In this document: one piece after another, positions 1-6,718 of the stretch
Position numbering within the stretch: the first letter of the stretch is position 1
Layout: each line of letters opens with the position of its first letter
From: CAZYPB01 sp964649265
Lineage (GTDB): Archaea > Micrarchaeota > Micrarchaeia > Burarchaeales > JAKAKT01
Assembly: GCA_964649265.1 (NCBI GenBank)
Contig: CAZYPB010000063.1
Span: 1 to 7,822 of the forward strand
DNA: 7,822 nucleotides
Direction of reading: 5' to 3'
Made by a program: the position numbers and the translations under genes
The notes under the pieces: model-generated
What the model was told of the DNA's origin: nothing
The model's database searches: none
The model's input: the letters and a program-made list of their open reading frames with translations, nothing else

Positions 1-904
1 TTCCGGTTATTGCTATCTGAAGGGTATTCTTTGGTTTTTTTATTCTCCTTACTAGATTGGGCCATTCGTTGAAATCGCCTGTCCTCGATTTTAGATCTAG
101 TTCCTTTAGGAGTATGTCTCCTAAGTTCTGTTTTTCAAAGAACAATGGAAGGTCGTATATTGTATCCAAGTCTAGGTCGTCTATTATGTTCTCAACCGGG
201 ATGTTGCAGAACATGCTTATCTTCTTTCTCGCCTCAGTCCTGAGTATCTCGCTCTCGCGCGAGATTATTATCCTCGGAATTATGCCAAGACTTGCAAGGA
301 GCCTTGTTGCGTGTTGTGTTGGTTTTGTCTTCTGCTCTCCCGAAATCAATGTAGGGACATATGTTAATTGAACGAAAAGTACGTTCTTCTCTTCTTGGTA
401 GAGCTGTCTCATCGCCTCAAGGAAGTAGCCGTTCTCAAGATCTCCTACTGTGCCGCCAACCTCAACAATGACAATATCTGAATCAAAGTCCTCGCCAACG
501 TTCTTTATCCAGCTCTTTATCTCATTTGTAAGGTGTGGGACTATCTGCACATCATAACCAAGATAACCCCCTCTCCTCTCCTTTTCAATTACCATCCTGA
601 ATATCTTCCCGCCGGTGAGTGAGTTGTTGTTTTTCAGTTTCAGTTTTAAAAAGCGTTCGTATGTTCCGAAGTCCATATCGCACTCTGTTCCGTCGTCCAG
701 AACAAACACTTCACCGTGCCTGTATGGGTTCATTGTTCCACAGTCGACATTCAGATAGCCATCGAATTTTATTGGAACGACCTTGAGCCCTCTGCTCTGC
801 AGTATCTTTCCTATTGAGGATGACACTATTCCTTTCCCAAGACCGGACATCAGAGAACCAGTTATTACGATAAACCGTCTTTGTTTTTTCTCTTTTACTT
901 GCAT
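1..904 (-). CDS. pyrG: CTP synthase, N-terminal synthetase domain (partial, 3' end outside window)
   Basis: CTP synthase makes CTP from UTP, ATP and glutamine in the cytoplasm, the last step of de novo pyrimidine nucleotide synthesis. I translated the minus strand from an ATG at 904-902; 301 codons are present before the window edge. Visible motifs are the P-loop-like GSLMSGLGKGIVSSS (residues 16-30, K24), a KFDGYLNVDCGTMNP stretch (46-60), HGEVFVLDDG (63-72), D78 and YERF (82-85), EVGGTVGDLE (148-157) and SGEQKTKPTQH (188-198), all matching the order in bacterial PyrG. The reading ends just where the linker to the glutaminase domain begins, so that half lies outside. It is divergently transcribed from the NIF3-like gene and is probably leaderless. 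Some usually conserved residues differ: DPYINVDPGTM of E. coli reads DGYLNVDCGTM here, and GHYERF reads GTYERF. Family assignment is secure; the substitutions are discussed as a finding. Confidence 0.95.
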   Translation of the reverse strand, partial: MQVKEKKQRRFIVITGSLMSGLGKGIVSSSIGKILQSRGLKVVPIKFDGYLNVDCGTMNPYRHGEVFVLDDGTECDMDFGTYERFLKLKLKNNNSLTGGKIFRMVIEKERRGGYLGYDVQIVPHLTNEIKSWIKNVGEDFDSDIVIVEVGGTVGDLENGYFLEAMRQLYQEEKNVLFVQLTYVPTLISGEQKTKPTQHATRLLASLGIIPRIIISRESEILRTEARKKISMFCNIPVENIIDDLDLDTIYDLPLFFEKQNLGDILLKELDLKSRTGDFNEWPNLVRRIKKPKNTLQIAITG

Positions 905-925
905 AGTAGATTGTTTAAACAAGTG

Positions 926-934
926 ATTAATAAG
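926..934 (-). promoter_or_regulatory. Probable TATA box for pyrG
   Basis: The minus strand reads CTTATTAAT here. Its centre is about 26 nt upstream of the pyrG ATG, the usual archaeal TATA-to-transcription-start distance, so transcription would start at or next to the start codon and give a leaderless mRNA. There is no Shine-Dalgarno-like sequence directly before the ATG, which agrees. The nearby palindrome GTTTAAAC (913-920) is too close to the ATG to be the TATA box. Confidence 0.5.
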
Positions 935-990
935 GCTTTCTCAGATATGCGAATTTTCTCCTAAACTTATCTGTAACCTCGTGGGGCATA

Positions 991-999
991 ATTTAAATA
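991..999 (+). promoter_or_regulatory. Probable TATA box for the NIF3-like/secretion operon
   Basis: ATTTAAATA is a strong match to the archaeal TATA element. Its centre lies about 36 nt before the ATG at 1031, placing the predicted start near 1020-1024 and a leader of roughly 10 nt. A GGTGGT at 1022-1027 just before the ATG could be a partial Shine-Dalgarno site at the very 5' end of the mRNA. No other strong promoter is seen before 5212, so this probably drives all three genes. Confidence 0.6.
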
Positions 1000-1030
1000 G
1001 TACTGTTTTCCATAGGATAGCGGTGGTACA

Positions 1031-1906
1031 ATGCTAGCGCGGGACATCATTACATACATGGAAAAAATCGCTCCGTTCTCCCTTGCTTACCCTGACGATC
1101 TCGTAGGACTTGTGTTCGGAGATCCAGACAAGGAGATAAACAGAATAGGGGTTGCATGGGCCGCCACCGAATACGTTCTAGAGCAGGCAGGACTTATCTC
1201 TGGGGGCAAATTTTCCGCTGGAAGAAGGACTGTAAAGCCAAAGACCTATTCGTTCAAGAATAAAAAGCAGGCAGCAGAGGAGGAGAATTACGTTGACCTC
1301 CTTGTTCTTCACGAGTATCCTTTCTTTGAAGAGGTGTATGATGTGTTCCCAGGGCTTTCTTTCTTTGAGAAACCGGCGAATTACAAAAGACTAAAGGACA
1401 TGATAGGTAAGGATGTTTGCATATATGTTGCGCATAGCAATCTTGATGAAACGGAGGGGGGGACAACGGACATACTTAGCAAAAACTTAGGCATGAAGGT
1501 GAAGGGAAAGATGAAGTGTGGTAGGTGGGGAAACATACCTGAAACATCTCTAACCGGGCTCGTCTCAAACCTTAAAACAACCTATGGCGTGGATGTGATA
1601 AGGATAGTTGGAAACCCGGAGTCGAACAAGAAATTCGAAGTTGCAGGCTGTTACATAGGAGACGGTTTGGCAAGCATTGACGTTGTTGAGGAATTCTACC
1701 TAAAAGGCTGTAATATACTAATATCCTCGGGTCTTACGGAATATGTTGCGCGATATGCGAATGAGATAGGTATGATGTTAATAGATATAGAAAAATCAAA
1801 ATTAGAGCGGCCGGTAATGAATAACCTCGCTGAGAAGATGCAGGCAGATATGAAAAAGACATTCATAAGCCTGTACGAATGTGAGGATGCTGTAGTGTAC
1901 ATGTGA
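1031..1906 (+). CDS. NIF3/DUF34-family protein (GTP cyclohydrolase I type 2-like fold), divergent metal site
   Basis: This 291-residue protein belongs to the NIF3 (DUF34, YbgI-like) family, widespread soluble proteins with a two-metal centre and no settled function. The best marks are VDLLVLHEYPFF (88-99), corresponding to the IVHHGYFW metal motif of E. coli YbgI; AHSNLDETEGGTTDILSKNLG (134-154), the family's H-x3-D plus G-rich helix; and CYIGDGLASIDVV (207-219), matching the C-terminal GGG-like motif. Compared with YbgI, H63, H97, D101 and E219 appear kept as H94, H135, D139 and E259, while H64 is E95 and H215 seems replaced by K255 in a region reading EKSKLERPV (254-262). A charged stretch, about residues 57-86, is extra before the first metal motif. 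It is the first gene of an operon, its stop lying 4 nt before the ATPase ATG. A link to the secretion genes is only positional. 'GTP cyclohydrolase' labels for this family should not be taken as function. Confidence 0.85.
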   Translation: MLARDIITYMEKIAPFSLAYPDDLVGLVFGDPDKEINRIGVAWAATEYVLEQAGLISGGKFSAGRRTVKPKTYSFKNKKQAAEEENYVDLLVLHEYPFFEEVYDVFPGLSFFEKPANYKRLKDMIGKDVCIYVAHSNLDETEGGTTDILSKNLGMKVKGKMKCGRWGNIPETSLTGLVSNLKTTYGVDVIRIVGNPESNKKFEVAGCYIGDGLASIDVVEEFYLKGCNILISSGLTEYVARYANEIGMMLIDIEKSKLERPVMNNLAEKMQADMKKTFISLYECEDAVVYM

Positions 1907-1910
1907 TACA

Positions 1911-3518
1911 ATGAAGTTTGAAGAAGTTCTAAGTAAAAATAAGCACGTGAGAGAATACGTGGAGGGACTTAAAGAAAAGAAGATACCCCTCCCTAGATTC
2001 TATGAAAAGCTTTCACGAGATCTAAAGGATGAACCAAAAGTAAACATCATATATCCAACAAGAGACCCCATGGTGTTTGTACATATATTCAAGGAAAAGA
2101 TGACTAAGAGGATGTTTTTAATTGAACCAAAGATGACCCCTGATGAGCAGGAGAAATACCATAGGATATTGGACATAGTTCTTGAGAACGCACCGCATGA
2201 GAAGGTTCCTGAGAATGATAAAGAGCTTGAGAATACCCTTGTAAAACTTTTCAATATGAGTGTAAGAAGGACTGCGCTCTCATTAACTGACTTCGGTTCA
2301 AGGAAAGTGTTCGTTACCGAAGAGGAATACAATAAATTCCATTATTTTGTTCAGAGAGACATCGTTGGACAGGCGCAGCTTCAGCCAATATTGAGCGACA
2401 GCTACATTGAGGATATTCATGGGGTAGGGCCTAGGAATGTGAGGCTTATTCACAAGATATTTGATGCAATAGAGACGGATGTCTGTTTCGAGAATGAGCA
2501 GATAATGAAGGATTTCCTTAGAAACATGAGTGAGAGGATTGGGAGACCGGTGAGCATTGCAAGGCCGATTGTCGACTCCGTTCTGCCTGATGGGTCAAGG
2601 ATTAACATCATATATGCAGATGATGTGAGCTTGAGGGGGCCTAGTTTCACTATCCGAAAATTCTCAGAGATCCCTCTGAGCATAATACAGATAATAAAAT
2701 TCGGTTCAGTCAACTCGCAGATCGTAGCATACATATGGCTTTGCCTTGAGAACGGGATGAACGTATTCGTTGCTGGTGAGACGGCAAGTGGTAAGACAAC
2801 AATATTGAACGGTGCCCTTGTTTTCATACACCCGGACTCCAAGATACTTACTGCGGAGGACACCCCGGAGGTAATACCCGCACAGCCACTGTGGCAACAG
2901 CTTATAACAAGAGAGACTGGTCCACCTGAAGGAAGGGTGGATATGTTTGTAATACTTAAAGCTGCCCTAAGGTCAAGGCCAAATTACATAATAGTAGGTG
3001 AGATAAGAGGTAAAGAGGGGCTTGTTGCTTTTCAGGCCATGCAGACAGGTCACTCGGTTATGGCAACATTCCACGCTTCAAGTATCAGGAGGATGATTCA
3101 GAGGCTTGCTGGGGACCCGATAAATGTTCCTCTGACTTTTATGGATAACCTAAATGTCGCTGTTTTCCTTCAGGCAGTATATGTGAAGGGACGATTCTTA
3201 AGGAGATGCGTTGCAGTTGAAGAGGTTGAGGGATATTCGGATGATGCAGGTGGTGTTGTCACAAGACAGATGTTTAGCTGGGATGCTTCAACAGATAAAC
3301 ACAAATTCGCAGGAATGAACAACAGCTATATACTTGAAGAGAAGATTGCATCGAAGGCAGGATACATAGACCCAAGAAAGATATATGATGATCTTGCAGA
3401 GAGAACAAAGATAATAGATGTGATGGTGAAGAAAAACATCGTTGACTACTTCGAAGTAAAGAGCATCATTCTTGCATTTTATAGGGGAGGAGTGACTGCC
3501 CTTCCATTCAAAATTTAA
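1911..3518 (+). CDS. Type II/IV secretion system ATPase, archaeal GspE/ArlI (FlaI)-like
   Basis: This 535-residue cytoplasmic hexameric ATPase is the motor that drives assembly or secretion by type IV filament machines at the inner face of the membrane. Residues 1-250 are the N-terminal domain, ending in the LPDGSRINI and LRGPSFTIRKF motifs (225-233, 241-251) that carry the candidate arginine fingers R230 and R249. The C-terminal motor has Walker A GETASGKTT (289-297, K295), the Asp box TAEDTPE (314-320), Walker B with catalytic Glu in YIIVGEIRG (359-367, E364), and the His box GHSVMATFHAS (380-390). All key residues are intact, and length and motif spacing fit archaeal ArlI/GspE2 proteins. 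It sits between the NIF3-like gene (4-nt gap) and the T2SSF membrane gene (8-nt gap), the standard ATPase-platform pairing. Whether the machine is a pilus, an adhesion filament or an archaellum cannot be told, as no filament subunit or archaellum accessory gene is present. The archaellum-specific name is therefore withheld. Confidence 0.95.
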   Translation: MKFEEVLSKNKHVREYVEGLKEKKIPLPRFYEKLSRDLKDEPKVNIIYPTRDPMVFVHIFKEKMTKRMFLIEPKMTPDEQEKYHRILDIVLENAPHEKVPENDKELENTLVKLFNMSVRRTALSLTDFGSRKVFVTEEEYNKFHYFVQRDIVGQAQLQPILSDSYIEDIHGVGPRNVRLIHKIFDAIETDVCFENEQIMKDFLRNMSERIGRPVSIARPIVDSVLPDGSRINIIYADDVSLRGPSFTIRKFSEIPLSIIQIIKFGSVNSQIVAYIWLCLENGMNVFVAGETASGKTTILNGALVFIHPDSKILTAEDTPEVIPAQPLWQQLITRETGPPEGRVDMFVILKAALRSRPNYIIVGEIRGKEGLVAFQAMQTGHSVMATFHASSIRRMIQRLAGDPINVPLTFMDNLNVAVFLQAVYVKGRFLRRCVAVEEVEGYSDDAGGVVTRQMFSWDASTDKHKFAGMNNSYILEEKIASKAGYIDPRKIYDDLAERTKIIDVMVKKNIVDYFEVKSIILAFYRGGVTALPFKI

Positions 3519-3524
3519 GTGATC
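3519..3524 (+). promoter_or_regulatory. Shine-Dalgarno site for the T2SSF gene
   Basis: GTGATC immediately follows the ATPase TAA (3516-3518) and is complementary to the 3' end of archaeal 16S rRNA (GGAGGTGATC core). The spacer to the ATG at 3527 is very short (2 nt). It supports this start and suggests that translation is coupled to the upstream ATPase. Confidence 0.5.
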
Positions 3525-3526
3525 AG

Positions 3527-5212
3527 ATGGATGTTGACGATTATATTGGCCTTATACAGTCAATGGGGATGAGTGTCTACCAGTATATAGTTACATTTGG
3601 CCTCCCGGTTGTATTTACGGGATTCCTTGTCCCCATAATTCTCATCGTTCTCCTTCCTGAACTTTTCGAGGGTTTTACTATATATTTACTTTCAGTTGTT
3701 CCCTCACTAGCGATAATCTTTGTCTTTCTTTATCCTCTTTTGCAGGCAGAGAGCATAAAGCACGAAATTGAGGATAACATGCACTTTTTCATTACACATG
3801 TTGGGATACTTGCAACATCTAATTCACCACCTGCTGATCTTTTCAGAGTACTTTCAACAAAGGAGGAATATGGAGGTATAGCGAAAGCATGCGGAGAGAT
3901 ATATATGCGCTTCGCTGTCTGGCACGTTACATTATCGGACTCTTGCAGGCTGAAATCAAAAACAACCCCGAGCATAATGCTTGCAGACTTTCTTGATAGG
4001 TTTGCCAATGCTCTTGATGCTGGAGAGGATATAGAGGAATTTCTTCTTGATGAACAGAATTACGTGATGACGGACTACAGTATAAAATACAAAGGAGCAC
4101 TTTACGATATCGACGTCCTTAAGGAGATATATCTATCAATTGTGATAACCCTTGTTTTCATGGTTTCCTTTGCAATCATAATTCCATACCTTACAACAAT
4201 CGAACCAGTCATGCTTATGCTTCTGGTTGTCTTTATGTTTATTTCAGCAGAGATCGGCGTTCTTTACTATATAAAAAGCGTTCTTCCAAGTGACACCATA
4301 TGGTATAAGAATTTTGCAAACCGGGAAATGAAGAGCGAGCTTGCTCCCGCGTTCTTGCTTTCATCGGCCGGCTGCGTTGTTATGTCGATATTCTCTAATT
4401 ATTTTCTGGTGTTCCTCCCCTTGGAGATTTTGATTGCAATAGTACTTACCCCAATGCTCATTGTCGGATACATCGCAAGGGTAATTGAGGAACAGATAAA
4501 ACGAAGAGATCAGTTCTATGTTGAGTTCATCATATCTCTTGGGCTTGGTGCTGCAGCGCGTGGTGGTGTTGTGATCTCCTCACTTAAATCACTAACATTC
4601 CATGATTTCGGTGAACTAACACAACCGATAAGGAATCTTCACGAGAGATTGAAAACGCGAATAGACAACTACCAGTCATGGTTTCTTTTCAGGGTTGAGT
4701 GTGGAAGCTTCCTTATAAACAAATTCACAGAGATGTTTGTTGAAACATTGAAGATGGGTGGAAAGCCAGACAAGACAAGTGAAGTAATAAGCACCAACTT
4801 TATGACAATGCAGATGTTGAGAAGGGAGAGATATCACTCAACAACAAGTTTCATTGGAATAGTTTACGGGGTTCAGGCTGTTGTTGCCTTCTGTCTTTAC
4901 ATCTCTTCTGGTGTTGTGAAATACATGAACAGCATATACTCAACACTTGATGTTCCTTCTGAGGTACTAAGCACAGTTATAACATTGCCCGAAGCAGCGA
5001 GCACAGAGCTCATAGGAATACTTCTTGTATTAACTCTTATTCTGAATGCCCTTCTTTCTGCAGTTGCAATAAGATTCATGGATGGAGGAAACATGCTGAA
5101 TGCAATGATTCATTTTGTTATGCTTGTGTGGTTAGGGGGAGTAGTTGGGCTGTTCTCGGCATATACTCTTGATATGCTCCTGCCTATGCCGGGTGAAACA
5201 TTTGGTGCCTAG
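3527..5212 (+). CDS. Type II secretion system F-domain membrane platform protein, archaeal ArlJ/TadC-like
   Basis: This 561-residue polytopic protein is the membrane platform on which the adjacent ATPase acts during type IV filament assembly or secretion. About nine hydrophobic segments can be read: 22-45, 52-71, 202-220, 226-249, 272-292, 296-320, 441-463, 494-516 and 525-546. Two large polar cytoplasmic loops lie between them, about 72-200 and 321-440. Each precedes a hydrophobic pair and corresponds to a T2SSF domain; the second carries FIISLGLGAAARGG (334-347) and MGGKPDKTSEV (410-420), typical of the F-domain helical bundle. The duplicated arrangement and length match archaeal ArlJ/TadC-like proteins rather than the single-domain three-TM bacterial PilC halves. 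It is the last gene of the plus-strand operon, coupled to the ATPase by an 8-nt gap. The family call rests on topology, motif style and pairing with the ATPase, and is firm. The type of filament is not known. Confidence 0.9.
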   Translation: MDVDDYIGLIQSMGMSVYQYIVTFGLPVVFTGFLVPIILIVLLPELFEGFTIYLLSVVPSLAIIFVFLYPLLQAESIKHEIEDNMHFFITHVGILATSNSPPADLFRVLSTKEEYGGIAKACGEIYMRFAVWHVTLSDSCRLKSKTTPSIMLADFLDRFANALDAGEDIEEFLLDEQNYVMTDYSIKYKGALYDIDVLKEIYLSIVITLVFMVSFAIIIPYLTTIEPVMLMLLVVFMFISAEIGVLYYIKSVLPSDTIWYKNFANREMKSELAPAFLLSSAGCVVMSIFSNYFLVFLPLEILIAIVLTPMLIVGYIARVIEEQIKRRDQFYVEFIISLGLGAAARGGVVISSLKSLTFHDFGELTQPIRNLHERLKTRIDNYQSWFLFRVECGSFLINKFTEMFVETLKMGGKPDKTSEVISTNFMTMQMLRRERYHSTTSFIGIVYGVQAVVAFCLYISSGVVKYMNSIYSTLDVPSEVLSTVITLPEAASTELIGILLVLTLILNALLSAVAIRFMDGGNMLNAMIHFVMLVWLGGVVGLFSAYTLDMLLPMPGETFGA

Positions 5213-5217
5213 TTTTT
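5213..5217 (+). terminator. Short T-run at end of secretion operon (possible archaeal terminator)
   Basis: Five consecutive T residues directly follow the TAG of the T2SSF gene. Archaeal RNA polymerase can stop at U-tracts without a hairpin, but five is minimal and two of them already lie in the stop codon of the convergent gene. No hairpin precedes it. This is a weak call. Confidence 0.25.
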
Positions 5218-6184
5218 ACCTCACAACAAAAACAGTATCGCACCCGGGTGGATCACCAAAGAATCCGAATAGGAAGAGCTTGAAATATCCTAGATATGGA
5301 ACCCTTAGGATTACCTTCCCAACTGTTCTTTCAGGTGTTGTTGGGGTATTATCGTATTGTATGTCGAACCTGTCATTATTGTCCCCTTTTGTTATATAGT
5401 ATATCTGGCCGTCCTTTGTGTGAACCTTAAGGAGAACCCTGTGGATTATCTCCTTCGGTTGGCCACCTGAAAACCCATCTGTTGGTAGTGATAGGTAAAC
5501 TATTGTATCGCCTATGAGCTGTGCCTTATACTCTGTTCCGCCTACTTTAATCGACTTCGTGCAGTGTATGTCATAGCGCTTTCCATCCTTCTCCATACTG
5601 CATGTCCCATACCTGAACTCAAGAGGCCCATATGTTTCATATACCTTCTCTGGGGAGGTCTCAAGTGTTCTGCAAGGTATTGATCTTGGTTGGTATGCAC
5701 AATAGGATAACATAGACATATTTGTTTGAAATTCTCCTTCACCTTCCACATAAACGGAAATGTCCTTGTAATTGAACTCATCAACCTGGATGTCTATTCC
5801 TCCGGGCTCACTTCCCTGAAGTATAACCAAGTCGCCTCTCTCTAGGTTGGGGAGCATACTACACGAAACCACTGCATTAAGAGGAGCAGATGTGCTTAGC
5901 GCAAACCCAAGTCCGTACCATATAAGCAGTGCTGCTGCAATTGCAAGGATAAGTTCTGTTATCTCTTTTTTCACTCCATGCTGGGATACACCAACAACAG
6001 ACTCCCCTATTAACATAAGTAATATTACTATTGCACATAAGACGGCAAATATTGCAGAGCGAGTAAACAGAAAGAGCACGAAGAATACCCCAAGTAATAG
6101 GTAGATGAGTTTACTGTCAAGAGACCTCTTGAGAAGTTTGAACTCGGGTGAATCTCTCCAGGTTTTCTTGTCACGATTTTCCAT
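5216..6184 (-). CDS. Signal peptidase I (S26 family, archaeal Ser-His type) with enlarged extracytoplasmic domain
   Basis: This 322-residue membrane protease removes signal peptides from exported proteins on the outer face of the membrane. Three hydrophobic segments (about 25-42, 44-65, 75-96) precede the catalytic domain; the basic N-terminus and the HGVKKE loop (69-74) fit an N-in, catalytic-domain-out topology. The active-site box is VVSCSMLPNLERGDLV (105-120) with nucleophile S109. The second box, EIIHRVLLKV (245-254), has H248 where bacteria have Lys, the archaeal/ER type. KGDNNDRFD (266-274) supplies D268 and D274, and VGKVILRVPYLG (288-299) is the usual closing motif. The distance from Ser to His is 139 residues, against about 70 in the Methanococcus voltae enzyme as I recall it, so the protein holds a large insert, which carries C162, C171, C195 and C208. 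It is the last gene of the csl4 operon; its start overlaps the DUF99 gene by 14 bp. GGGAG 6 nt upstream is a plausible ribosome binding site. Confidence 0.92.
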   Translation of the reverse strand: MENRDKKTWRDSPEFKLLKRSLDSKLIYLLLGVFFVLFLFTRSAIFAVLCAIVILLMLIGESVVGVSQHGVKKEITELILAIAAALLIWYGLGFALSTSAPLNAVVSCSMLPNLERGDLVILQGSEPGGIDIQVDEFNYKDISVYVEGEGEFQTNMSMLSYCAYQPRSIPCRTLETSPEKVYETYGPLEFRYGTCSMEKDGKRYDIHCTKSIKVGGTEYKAQLIGDTIVYLSLPTDGFSGGQPKEIIHRVLLKVHTKDGQIYYITKGDNNDRFDIQYDNTPTTPERTVGKVILRVPYLGYFKLFLFGFFGDPPGCDTVFVVR

Positions 6185-6713
6185 GGGACTCTCCCGTTAC
6201 AATCCCTGAGGCAATCACATGCGCAAGCCTTATGGGATCGTTTCCAAAGATAGCGACTATTTCTCTGGTTTCATTTAAATTGATTCCTGTGCTCCTCACA
6301 TACCAGTTGCCTATCCTCTCCGCTGTGCCCGAGGAAACCATTATCCTCTTCTTTTTTTCTTTGTTAGGGACATTTTCCAAAGCCCTTTCCGCAGATTTTT
6401 GGTCTGGTCTCTTTCGGGTTAATGCAATAACTGGGATCCCTGTCTCTTTGTTTAATTTGCCAATGTCTACTGCGTTGAACCCTGCCAGCATAATGCTGTT
6501 CAGCATTATGGCTTTCACTTGTTTTAGAAACCTTGATTTCATTAGCATGCTTATGAGTTTTTCCGTCGAGTCATCACCATCGACTGAAACCCTCGTGCTC
6601 AATACTCCTTCAATCGAGTTTTTCCTGCATACTACCCCTACAACTAGAGAGTCCTGGTGATGTCTTTCAAAAGGAGAATCATCTATCCCTAAAACCCTGA
6701 TTCCGGTCTTCAT
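6171..6713 (-). CDS. DUF99 family protein (endonuclease V-related fold)
   Basis: This 180-residue protein is a member of the archaeal DUF99 family (COG1628), whose fold is related to endonuclease V but whose function is unproven. Diagnostic stretches are RVLGIDDSPF (6-15), VVGVVCRKNSIEGVL (24-38) where most members have an RG dipeptide, RVSVDGDDST (41-50), MLAGFNAVDIGKLN (75-88), TGIPVIALTRKRPD (91-104), and a C-terminal RLAHVIASGIVTGESHGKS (162-180). The acidic pair D11/D12 and D46/D48 are candidate active-site positions by analogy with endonuclease V, which I infer rather than see. The ATG at 6713 begins 5 nt after the rpoL stop with no clear Shine-Dalgarno site, so translation is probably coupled. 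The 3' end overlaps the signal peptidase start by 14 bp. Length is normal for the family and no lesion is visible. Confidence 0.9.
   Translation of the reverse strand: MKTGIRVLGIDDSPFERHHQDSLVVGVVCRKNSIEGVLSTRVSVDGDDSTEKLISMLMKSRFLKQVKAIMLNSIMLAGFNAVDIGKLNKETGIPVIALTRKRPDQKSAERALENVPNKEKKKRIMVSSGTAERIGNWYVRSTGINLNETREIVAIFGNDPIRLAHVIASGIVTGESHGKS
6489..6510. repeat. Perfect 10-bp inverted repeat with 2-nt loop inside the DUF99 gene
   Basis: CATAATGCTG (6489-6498) is followed after TT by its exact reverse complement CAGCATTATG (6501-6510). In the coding frame it lies within AIMLNSIMLAG, so the two halves encode similar Ile-Met-Leu triplets. The repeat may simply follow from the protein sequence, but an RNA hairpin would be strong on either strand. 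Confidence 0.6.
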
Positions 6714-6718
6714 GATCG

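Noticed and set aside
57..371. Plus-strand open frame of 104 codons
   Set aside because: It lies wholly antisense to pyrG, whose frame has clear conserved motifs; no family signature in the translation.
905..1030. tRNA, small RNA or riboswitch in the intergenic gaps
   Set aside because: Both gaps (905-1030 and 7559-7659) are short and AT-rich, with no cloverleaf or long stem; promoters account for them.
1031..1906. Calling the NIF3-like protein GTP cyclohydrolase I
   Set aside because: The name comes from a disputed assignment for one family member, and the metal site here is altered.
2450..2863. Minus-strand open frame of 137 codons
   Set aside because: Antisense to the ATPase, including its Walker A region; the ATPase frame is unambiguous and no promoter or ribosome site supports the other strand.
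1911..5212. Naming the pair arlI/arlJ (archaellum)
   Set aside because: No archaellin, ArlK peptidase or ArlC-H genes are present, and pilus and archaellum ATPases cannot be told apart reliably by eye.
5145..5399. Plus-strand open frame spanning the convergent junction
   Set aside because: Overlaps both the T2SSF end and the signal peptidase end, which are intact in their own frames.
6148..6660. Plus-strand open frame of 170 codons
   Set aside because: Antisense to DUF99 and the signal peptidase start, both conserved families; length is a by-product of codon use.
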